Part shown: positions 40,374 through 54,461 of the stretch, in pieces
How positions within the stretch are numbered: the first letter of the stretch is position 1
How the letters are laid out: each line of letters starts with the position of its first letter
Source: Trichinella spiralis
Lineage: Eukaryota; Nematoda; Enoplea; Trichinellida; Trichinellidae
Direction of reading: 5' to 3'
NCBI GenBank assembly: GCA_000181795.3
Contig: CM012953.1
Location: forward strand, 11,497,646 to 11,561,645
DNA: 64,000 nucleotides
Translations under genes and position numbers: made by a program
Notes under the pieces: model-generated
Seen by the model: only the letters and a program-made list of their open reading frames with translations
Told to the model about the DNA's origin: nothing
Databases searched by the model: none

Positions 40374-42234
40374 ATGGAGGATTATAAATATTTGTTCAAA
40401 GTCGTTTTAATTGGGAACGCCGGCGTGGGGAAGACATGCTTGGTCAGAAAATTTACTCAAGTATTGTTTCTTTTCATTTTTCACATTTTCTTTTGTTTTT
40501 TCATCAATTATATGAGTGTTTAAATAATTTTAAACGGTTTTATTTTCTTGTTTAACAAAGCTTTGCATATTTCGGAAAGCAAGACAAATTTGATCAATTG
40601 TTGTTGTTGCTGTTGTTGTTGTTGTTGAAAAGAAAATTTATAGACTTTTACCATTTAAGGGCGTTTTTCCACCTGGTCAAACAGCCACTATTGGGGTAGA
40701 TTTTATGATCAAAACTTTACTAGTCGACGGTGACAAGGTTAAATTGCAAATTTGGGATACGGCCGGCCAGGAACGTTTCCGTTCAATTACTCAGAGTTAT
40801 TATCGATCCGCCCACGCGATCATTTTAGTCTACGATGTGGCATGCCAGCCGACGTTCGATCGACTTCCGGAATGGATTGTCGAGATGGAACAGTACGCCA
40901 ATCAGAAAATTTTGAAAATACTCGTCGGTAAGCAATTCTGCCGTGTCGTGCTTTTCAGCAGCAGTCAACTGTTGACGTTGATGTAAAAGGTTTGTGTTAA
41001 AAGGGAAATAGCATCATTTTGCGGTCACGCATTTTCACGATTGTTTACTTAAAGTGTACTGCTTCGTGGTCAGCTGTTCCATATTATGACGAATGTTGAA
41101 CAAAACAAATACTAAGCAACTCAGTTTATGTGTTCATGAAAGTTTTATGATTTCCCAAACACATCGATTTCATTTCCATTATTTAATTTGTTCGTTTTTT
41201 CATATAATAACTGCATATCTGATTATTATATAATAATTAATACGATTTCCATAAATGCATTTATTTAATAAATGAAAATATCTACGAGCATCATTTCAAG
41301 GGGAGTTTGCTTTTGCAAAATAGTCGGCTGAAAATGAAAGCATAACGATGTGCAGCTGTCGACATTCGGGTTTATTCAGAGCGTTTAATTTCTGCTGATT
41401 GATAAATGACAAATTGTCACCATTTGCTGTAGATAAATGCACCGATTAATTACTTTGTTGACAACTTCAGTGTTTACGAATATTTGTTTTTTTTCAAATT
41501 ATTTTTTAGCTTTAACTTCAGCTTTGTACAAATGAATCGTTCATTGATAAGCTGATTTACATAATATTTGACGTCTGTATATTTTTTTGAAAGGAATGAA
41601 GTAATTTACATTATAAGAAATCAAGTACAATTGACAGTTTACTGTAATTCAGATGGAAAAATTTTGCGTAATCTTTTCAATCGAGTGTGAATGGTAGCTA
41701 TATGGAGATTGTAATCGTGATGTTTCACATTTTTGATGTGCTTGAATTCTGTTCTAGTGCAGCTGAAGTGAGGTGTGTTTGATTGATTTCTTCAATTGCT
41801 TTTTGCATGCGGAATGTTTAGTTGAGCGTGTTGATGAAGAAAATGAAAGACTTTTTTCTTGAAATTTAGGCAATAAAAGTGATAAAGAAGAAGAACGTGA
41901 AATACCGACGATAATTGGTCAAGAATTTGCCGAAAGAAATGGATTTGATTATTTTTTGGAAACCAGCGCGTTGAGATCTACAAATGTTGAACAGCTATTT
42001 TTCGAAGTTGCCGGTAGACTTATTCGTGAGATGAAAAGTAACGATGCGAAGTATGTGCAATAAAAAGGATAATTATCTTAGAATGTGATAATAATTGTCT
42101 TTCCTTTCAGATTCAACGAATACTTCAGAAGGCAGAGACATCCTGACGAAGTTGAAAGCTTCAGTTTGAGCAATCTGTTGACTCGAGTGCAAAATGTTCC
42201 TTGTTGTAACGGAAGCCGGCCGAATGCTACTTGA
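40374..42234 (+). CDS. rab-30: Rab30 small GTPase, four exons
   Basis: Golgi-associated Rab. Exons: 40374-40460, 40660-40927, 41870-42050 and 42111-42234, giving 219 aa. Diagnostic sequence: MEDYKYLFKVVLIGNAGVGKT with P-loop 14-21, FPPGQTATIGVDFMIKT (the switch I form typical of Rab30), [26 protein letters not shown] (120-123) and ETSA. The C-terminus has PCC at 209-211 followed by eight more residues (NGSRPNAT); human Rab30 also has residues after CC, but only three. The long third intron (942 nt) interrupts the NKxD codon region. AATAAA at 42235-42240 begins right after the stop codon. Confidence 0.95.
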
Positions 42235-42240
42235 AATAAA
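42235..42240 (+). terminator. Rab30 polyadenylation signal
   Basis: AATAAA begins immediately after the TGA stop, which would give a very short 3' UTR. Confidence 0.5.
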
Positions 42241-42969
42241 TAATTTTGTTGTTTCATTTTTTAATATGAAATGCTTTTTTATTTTAAATTTATTTCATTG
42301 ATGCTTAAGTATTTTTCTTTTTGAGTGACGAAGTTTATTACTAAATTTATTTCGATCATAAATTAGAATGTTTTGTGTTATTTTTAAAAAGACCAGCCGG
42401 TTTGGTCGTTGTATGATTTTAACAATTTTTGAAAAAAACTACTTAATGTGTGAAAATAATTTTTCAACTTTTGCCCAACAAAATGTTCTTACTGCGCAAT
42501 TGTGACTGATTACTATCAGGTATGTTTATAAAATTCAGCTAAATTTTCGCTTAATAAAATGCAGCTTACTGATTCTGTTTCAAAGATATTGTTTTTTTTG
42601 AAATTACCAAGTGGCATGTGTTTGGCAACGTAAGTACCTTTTCCAATTAGCAGCTATTTATTAAATTAACCTCAATGGATTCAATTAATTTGTAATGGAA
42701 AATTTTTATTTTCATTGCAAATATTTCCACTTTTGTTTCGAATAAATAATCATATTCTGGCAATTGTGGAAGAGATTAAAGTTTGATTGGAGAAAAAAAA
42801 ATTTTTTTTAAGTTTCTTAAAAAATGTCGATGATGTAAGAATGGTTGAAATGAAAAGCGTGATTTGGCGATGCAGAATTAGCATGAATTATCAAATGAAA
42901 TGGCATGAAAGGAGAACCGTTTTTACACGCGATTGTCGTGGAAAAATCTTTTCAAATGCAGAATGAATT

Positions 42970-43265
42970 TTATAATATTGTCGTTAAAAAGTGTTCATTG
43001 TATTTTGCATTGGCTTTTGCAGAAACGATGGATAATTGTTGATTTCCGTTTGATTGCATTCCTTTTCCAATAATTTTAAAACGCCATTTTACAAAGTCTG
43101 CGTTGTCTCTTAACGACTGCTTCAATTGCACATAAAAGCATGGGCAATTAATTTCTACCTCCTCCAAATTGTAGCCGTTTCACTTCTTTCAAGCTCACGT
43201 CCGTGAAATTTGTTTTCCACAAAGCTCTGTCGACGACAGTCTTCACCACAGTGATCGTGATCATT
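42970..43265 (-). CDS. Possible small gene or isolated exon
   Basis: The minus strand from an ATG near 43262 reads MITITVVKTVVDRALWKTNF..VKRLQFGGG before a stop, with a GT donor candidate just ahead of it. This patch is less AT-rich than its surroundings. A 39-nt intron would join it to a basic tail (VVKRQRRLCKMAF), making about 49 aa. That intron is unusually short and no family is recognised. It could equally be an exon of a longer gene or chance. Confidence 0.2.
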
Positions 43266-45352
43266 CATTTAATCCTATTGATCATTGAAACACTTTTAAT
43301 ATTAAGAATTTACACCGAAATTATATAAAAATCAAGACACCAAAAAATGGATTAACAAAACGTGAAGCCCCTTTTACTTTTTCAAGTAAAAATTGAATAT
43401 CCTGTGTTCACGATTTGTCAGTCAGTAAGCAGAGGTTCACTTTCTCTGTATGTAAGAAGAAATTGAAGGAAAGATTGTGACGATGATTGGTCGTCATTGG
43501 CTTCGTCTTTGCACTTTGAGGAGAAAATCAATTTTTGGTAAATAATAAGCGTTGTTCACCCAGAAGCAGATAAGTCGATACTGAAAAGCACATCAGGTGT
43601 CTTGTACAGCTTATGGATGATTGAATCACTTTAAATTCATCGTTTTATTTGAAATGAAATTTTATTCAAAGCAATGGAACAAGACCAAAATACCTTCTTC
43701 AATAATTATCATTTATTAATATATGTATATTATGTAAATAGGTGAGTTGTGTTTTATTTCTTGCTGTTCTTGTTTGTTGTATGCTCAAAGATAAAAAAGA
43801 AAGCAATACTTGCTTGCTTTCTTTTTTTACTGTTGTTCATATTGTACAGTGGCCGTGTTTTCCATTTAATCGTAAAATTCACTTTAGCTAAATAAGTCGC
43901 TTTTATTGATTACGCTTAATTTTGCTCAACTAATGCTTTACGTTTCTCTTCAATTGGGTCCTTTAAATGAATATCATTTCCATTTTAATTTCCATTCAAA
44001 ACAACAAGAACATTAATTTTCTGTATTATTGATTTCTAAAATTATTATCAAATGATGGAATTTTCCCTCCTGTTTACAGCGTTTTACATTGCTTGCTTCC
44101 TCATATCAAGCTTAATCTGGACAATGCGATTTTTTAAATATATTTTTCATAATTAATAACAGGAAAAGTTTGTTTTCAAATAAAACTAGCAGTTTTAATA
44201 AACTGTTTTATAAATAATTCATATATTTAATTTACAAATATTTCAAAAGATGGTAAACAGGAAGTTGTATTTAACTGCATTTCTTTTTATGATTTTCTAA
44301 CTTTTAAGTTTTTAAATCTTTGCCTGAATCATCTTAATGTTAATACAACAATAGCATTTTAATAAATATTTGTCATTCAATCTGTTTTATTATTGAAGTT
44401 TGCAGTTTATTGAAATTTAATTTTAATTTATTTAAAAATTTCTGTAATAATTTGCAAATGAGTACGCAAATTGTTAATACAAAATAACAATGTCGAATTT
44501 TTATCTGAAAAAATGGAAAAGCATTTTTTTTCCTCATATTCTCACTAGATGGGAATATTCAATTTATTTCTGCAGAGCATAAATTTTTTGTTTGTTTTGA
44601 AACTTAAGAAAACATGATGAAATAGTGAAAAATTAAAAGGCACTTTAATTATATATGACTTTAGTATAGCGACAATGGTACTGTTTTTCAAGTATTACTT
44701 ACAACACTGAATACCTGTCTCCGTTTCTTAATGATTTATTATTCATAAATCGCAATAATAATAACAATAATAATAATAATTTCTTAAAACAAAATAAAAT
44801 CAAAGTTATGTGAACGTTGAAATTCAATTTTCATTCAGTAAGTGAAAATAATAGTCAGTGGTATTCATTACAATTGTAAAGCAATATGAAACTGTGTAAA
44901 CTACAAATAAAAGATGAAGTTACTTGTTGTGCAAACATATTATTAGTATATTCTGAAAAGTGTGAAAATTATCATTATTTTTCTACAATATTATTGAATA
45001 ATAATTGTTATGAAAAGATGCATTTCGTTTAATTTTATAAAATTAATTTTACTCTAATTGACGTCAGCTTTTAATTATAACTGTCATATTTGAATAATAA
45101 CTGTGCAATGTCACGAAATATATAATTTTATTTGAGTAGATATTTTCATCTTATTAAAATTTTTTTTCAGTGAAATTTTTACTTCCTTTTCTTTAAATTT
45201 TGTTGAACTCCACATTTTAAGCTTATTATTTATACTTTTCAAATTAAAAAATGTAACGAATAAAATATGGTTTCCTTTTTAATTTTTGATATTATTTAAT
45301 ATTATTTAATGAGGTTATTCGAATTTAATTTTTCTTTATTCTTATTACTTCA

Positions 45353-45379
45353 CTTAATTAATTAATTAATTAATTAATT
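45353..45379. repeat. TTAA tetranucleotide array
   Basis: About six tandem TTAA units. TTAA is also the target site of piggyBac-type elements, but none is seen. Confidence 0.85.
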
Positions 45380-48300
45380 TTATAATGAATAAATTATTTT
45401 ATGCATTTAATGATAACAAGTGATCAGAAATATTTCATTCAGTATTGTATGTCGCAAATATTTTGCATGTATTTCCAAGCAACAGTCGTCAGGTCGTTTT
45501 ACTTAATTATTATAATTTTGTTGTAATCATTATTTATCACTCATTATTTTAATAATATTAATTTAAGAAATGAAAATCTTTTACAAAAATTAATTTATTA
45601 CTTGCTTGTCAACACAGTTAGTAAAAAAATATTTTATCATTCATGGTTTTGCTAAGTTTCATCTCTTTAATATGTAAAATCAAAGAGAAGGCATAGTAAA
45701 ATATTATTTTCTACAGTTAGATATTTAAATGTAATTTAAAAAAATTTCTATCATATTGCTACAATTACAATTGCATTCACAATATGACATTAATTAAGTA
45801 AAAAATTTCAAAGAAAAAAGAGTAGTATGCAAATTATTATTTGTAGGACACTGAGCAGCGCTTAATTAAAGCTGATTCACTTTATCCACTATTGATGTTT
45901 TAATAATATCCATTTCTTCACATCCAACAAATTACCCTTTCATTTAATAAATCTGTTTTTATTTATTTCAAAAATTAAGAACAATTATATATTTATATGC
46001 ATTTTAATGCATATAATTTACGTTGAAGAGTAGGGATTGAAATGAACTGAAAGGCAAGAACAAAATGACAAATGATGACATTCTATTATTTACATGTTCA
46101 GTTAATTAGAAGATAATAAAATATGGTTTGAAATGATAAATATCTTGCTCTTAAACTAAAAAAAATAAAATGCATTTAAAAAGCTTTTTAAAAGGAAGCT
46201 TATTGAATTTATTTTAGTATTAATCAACAGGGAGGGGCTTTGCTTTTAAACGTTTTCAAGCAAAACATTTCTTCCCATTTTAATCGTTTGTCGTTAACAA
46301 TATTTCCTTTTGAATTTTTTGCTTCAGCGTTCGAGCGATTGGTCCTTGGCTTCCTATCAATTTCAGAAGTGCAATTCAAACTATTCTTCTGCAATTAAGC
46401 GGAAAATTCAATAACAAAACACCAGAATCAATCTTCTTTTTTTGTTTACAGCAGCATGTTTTTTATAACTTAAATTTGCATTATCCATGCACACACACAC
46501 AGATATTCTCATGCATGTTTATCTGCCTATTTTCTTACATTATAATTGTATCACATACTTTTTTTGGTAAATGTAACTAAAGTAAGCTGTTTATTACATT
46601 GAAAACTTTCATTTCTTTGCTTAATAAACTTGATTATTTATTTCAAGCAGCACAGGTAAAAAATCATACTGTACTACTACTTGCTGTTTGTACTATCACT
46701 GGAGATAAAAATTTTTAATCTTCTGCAAAGCTGTAAGCATCTTCTGCAAAAAAAATTCATTTTTTTTGTTTGCACACTATTCAGCTTTGATAAAATGAAT
46801 AATGCAAGTTTTAATTTCATTTTTTCACAGCTCACATACGACAGAAAAATGAAACATAAAATGAAGAATATAATTTAATATAGACATCTGTTTTTAAAAA
46901 AAAAGTTATTAATCACTTTCAAATTATTTCAATTTTTTATTCAGCATGCAAACGTGGATTGTTTATTACCATCAGATGAGTAGCCTATTTAATTTGTATA
47001 GCAATAGCATTGTTCTTTCCAACAAAAGAAATATACACCTTTTACATATGCTTTACATATTAATAACTGATTTACTATTGATCAATCATTGAACTGATTT
47101 TGAAAAAATGAGTTTTTATTATATTTTTTCAAATAAAATTAGCCTGCATTTCCAAGCATGCAGCTTTATGGATGATCCTAATCATAATAATGGATACTGG
47201 ATATGGTTCAACTACTTTATTAGAATTTTTTAAAATTAAAGCACAGTTCAAGATGATAACAATAAGTTTATTTCAGTTTTAATTATAAACCAAGTATTTA
47301 CAAAGCCTCTCGTTAATTTTATGCTTCTTCACTTTTGATATAATGTAAATACTATGGAATATATGCTCAACTGAACTGGGCATCAAAACATTTGTAAATT
47401 GCTGAAATTATTATTTTTTTTCAAATCGGTTATATAAAGTTTAACACTTTCTAAGAAATTAAAATTGAAAAATTCAGCCAGTTCACTATTCATCAACAGC
47501 AAACAGCATTCAGTAATCAATTTATTCCAAGAAATTGATTAATCGCTTGAAATCAGCCTTTGTCACTTGCTTCGAGCAAAACAACTACGAGAGTGATTAT
47601 GAAGAGAAGAAACTGGGATTCAAAATTATGCAAATTGCGTATATTTTGGCAGATTTGTTGCAGTTTTTAATCTTTCTAAAATAATTTTCACCAACAATTT
47701 TCAAAATTTACTTGACAAATATTTTTGCTGCTACAATTGTTAGTCGGCTTAAAATTATCCAATTTATTTGCTTGTTTCCATGAAATATTCAAGGGTGAAA
47801 CAAATACAGCAATTCAGTGGTTTGAAATAGCATCTCATCGATTTATACAGTCTGCATTGCATTCGATTGTTTTTTTTCTTTTATTTCATTGAATAAATAT
47901 ATAATTACGAAATGCTTTTTGAATGCTTAAAATGCTCTCTGGATAGAGTTTTCTATCCAAAAAAAATCTTTTTAAAACAATTTCACTTGTAAAATAATAA
48001 ATGAATTTTCCAATTGATGTCAGTTGAAAATGCCTATAATTGCAATGCGCATATGAACATGACGTGACATTTGTTCTATAAGAAAAAATAATAAAAGCAT
48101 GCATTTGAAAATACAGATTCATCTCAAGCGTTTTGGGATTGTGTGTGCTTGTGCGATTTGATTTGTCGATTTGAAGTGAACCCTCAATTTTGGCAATCAC
48201 ATTTGTCTATTGCTGATGGAATTTCACAACATGCCAATTTGTTGATAGTCCCAGTGGTCAATTGAAATATTATTTCCATGCATTCTTCACAATTATGACA

Positions 48301-50204
48301 GGGTAATTTTTTTAATTTACAGAAAAAATGAATCAACTCAGTAAGTTAATAGACAGAAAAGCAAGCATGAAGAAAAGCATGGTTGGTTGTATTGACAATG
48401 ATGATATTTCTTATTAAAAGTGAAGGAAGACTTTTGATTTTGGGGTGGGGCTGCTGGCAAACTGCAACTAGTAATTAGCTGCTTTTCCAAGCAGCGATGC
48501 GCCGCAAGGCATCATCCGCTTGCAAAGCATGTTCGAATAGAAGAATTGCGAATGTGAAACATTTCGCCACAAAATCTAATTTATCAAAACTTTGTTTTCC
48601 CATTGAAATCAGTTATGCCAGCTGAAGCTATTTTATTATGGCAGGTTGTGAGATAGCGGAATGTATGTTTTTCATCATTGTCGTGCATCGTTTGCCATTC
48701 TAGGATGGAGTTTTTCATCACTGGCTTGTACAACGTGTTTTCAAGTGTTCGAGCATGTTTAAAGGATAATTGGAAGGTCTGTTGCGTTATTGAAAATTTA
48801 AACAAATCATTGATTTTTCCCTTATTATTTAAACTTTTCTTTTTTTTATTTGGAGTTGATATTGAAGACTCAGCATGACAAAAAAGTCATCTACAATATA
48901 GTCAATCATAGTCAAAATTGGTCTTTGTTTAGAGCATTCAATTATTAATATAAAAAACAAAATTTTCATGTGTTTTTTTAATTTTTTGTGTTTTCATGAA
49001 AAGTCTATTTCCATGATTGTAGACCTCTAAAGTCATCAGTTTACAGTTGAAATAGCAATAATGTAAAGTAATGGCCATCTAGTTAACAGTTAAGTGCATA
49101 ATTTATCACGAAACAAAAGAGTGCTATCAAATTGTTCATCTCAAACTGAAATAATTTTTTCGGTGATCACTTTTGTTCATTTCTATTCCCAAATATTTAT
49201 TTTTATTTAATTTAAAGAAAAAACAGTTTAATATAACAAAAGTCACTTCATACTGTAAGTATATTTGAATTTAATGAAATTTTAAAAATATGGCTAAAGA
49301 ATAAAGTGCGAATAAATAATTGATGATCTAATCACTTTGCAATTATGAAATTAAATTATTTAATTTGTTTAAAGCATAACTGCTCACTTGTAGAATTGAA
49401 AGTTTATGAAATAAAAAAATTATTAATAAAAAAAGAGATGACATCACTAGGAAAGCAGAAATCAATGCGTTCTTTCTTTCAGAATCACTGAAATTTGCAA
49501 TTTATGCACAAAAGCTAATTGATGAAATATTTATTGCAATACTTTTTTCTCTCTGTGAATTAAATATGTATGCAAGCAATATCTGAAAATTTCAAAATTC
49601 ATATACTTAATGGGAGTATCATTATTAGTATTATTATTAATCAGCTTTTCTTCGCATCCTGATCACCTACAATGCGGCACTGTATCATTTATTTTTGTCA
49701 AAGCGACAATTAATGGAATATTATATATGTGCTTTGCAGTGTTGAAAAGTGTGAAAATATCTTTTGAAGTGATTAGTGAAATGTGTGTATGTGTGTGTGA
49801 GAAATGCCGAAACAAATTTTCCTCTTACCGTCATTAGATAATTCGAAATTTTGAAAATGATAGTTTCGAAAAAAAGAAGTTGACAGCATTCATTATTTAT
49901 TTGCATTGGATTTATTTGCAAAGCATCCCTCAAGGATTGGATACGAACGTGCCTGATTAAAAACTGCCTTGCAATAAATGATTACTACTCGCGCAATAAC
50001 GTTGGAAACCTTTTCATCAGATTGTTCAAGCTGCAAAATTGGCTTTTTACTTCAACAGTTTTTAATTTCCTCTCAAGGGCTGGCTTAGTCTACTAAAATG
50101 CACAAATTTATTTTTAATTTTACATTTTTTAAACAATTTTTTGAAATTCATTTCCTTTCTTTTACAAAAATATGCAAATGATTAAATGATGAAATTTTAG
50201 ATTT

Positions 50205-50229
50205 AGCCCTGTTCAACAGGGCTTTTTTC
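50205..50229 (+). other. Perfect 8-bp hairpin followed by T-run
   Basis: AGCCCTGT, a TCA loop and ACAGGGCT, then TTTTT. In bacteria this would be read as an intrinsic terminator. In this eukaryotic setting it could be a Pol III terminator-like end, a structured RNA 3' end, or the end-to-end inverted termini of a small transposon (CAGGGCT resembles the hAT-like ends at 838-1256). Confidence 0.4.
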
Positions 50230-50914
50230 TTATAAAACTTTACACGAAATGAAGTAAATACATATTTAAAAAAATATAAATCTGTATTGAATGTTTAAGA
50301 ACAACTTTAATTTGCGTATTGAATTTGCTGCGGCTCGATGTCGTTTCTTCGTTTCATTTGTTTTTCTAAAAAATTAAATCAAACATTTTTTCAAAGAGAG
50401 GAAAGGAGGTTAATATTGAAAATGCCATGCTAATAAAGCTTGCACTTTTGATTAGATACGATTGAACTTGGAAAATATGCTAATACGAAATGATGGGCAA
50501 ATTCCCAGTTCGATTAGATTGATTTGACGTGTGTCATTGATTTCAATATTATGTCTAGTCGTTTCAGCATTTGTTTAACTTTCTGCGGATTTGCGTTTCA
50601 ATTCCCAAAAATTACATACTTCGAAGGTGGTTGATTGCTTTTTTGTGAAATTGTATAAAAATTGCTCGATCACTGACAAGTATCTTAATGATCACAGACA
50701 AGTTATGCGTAATTGCTGCATTGAACACTAGCTGATTTTGTGTGTGCACCCATTTCTAATCATTATTCAAGCAGGTGATGCAAAAGAATATAGCAATTTC
50801 GGATATTAATTTTATTTTTCGTTTTTGGATATTCAAAAAATGTCTGTCTAATTATAGCTTTTCTCACCACTTTCTGATGATAGCTTGTTTTCCGTCAGAA
50901 AAAAAGTGAACAAA

Positions 50915-53782
<2,868 letters not shown>

Positions 53783-54461
53783 GAAGCTTTGAACTGTTTC
53801 TGTTGCGTAAAGCTTGCTTACGATGGAATGGCAAATATTTAGGTCAAGTTGAACGTTTAAGTCATATTTGGTGCTGATTGACTCACTGTCAGGTTGTTTG
53901 CATTTCAGAATTAATATTGCCAAATTTTGTGACGCCAGTTGTGCAAAGCATGTTGTAAACAATAAAAAAATTTAAGTATGATTAATTAATTTTATTAGAT
54001 AAAACATCGTCGTGAAAGAAATGTTTCACTCAATGAATAATATTTAAACAACTACTTATAATGCTTTGTATATTCTGTGAAAGTGGAATTGTAAAGAAAT
54101 ATTTTTTAAAAGTGAAAACCACATATGAAAGTATGAGATAATAAATTTGTTACTGTGCGTTGAGGTTTCAAAATTGAAATTTATATTTTGTCATTGATGT
54201 TAACAAATGCCAACATGAAAACAAATTCCAGAGAACTTTGTATATGCTATTTAATTAAAAATTTTCTACAAATGAAAAAATATTCTAAATTCGAAGACAA
54301 AAGAAACAAAATAAAATGAGAAACAGTAAAAAAATACTTCTTGTTTCATATAAAAAAATTGAAATAAAAATTTTGCCTGAAATGGCTGCAGACAGTGTTT
54401 CTGCTATGGCGGTGATGACTGAGTGAATCTCGCCCGTGTACGAATAGAATAAAAAAGTGAA
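53783..54461. other. Convergent 3' region
   Basis: 3' UTRs of CaMKK (plus) and the HLH-like gene (minus) meet here. No other feature is seen. Confidence 0.5.

Larger units (their letters stand above)
43266..50914. other. Long intergenic AT-rich region
   Basis: No coding exon with matching phases is visible in 7.6 kb. It holds an AAT run (about 44756-44780), a TTAA array (45353-45379) and a strong hairpin with T-run (50205-50229). Short open frames are repeat-driven. The CaMKK promoter must lie at its right end. Confidence 0.5.
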
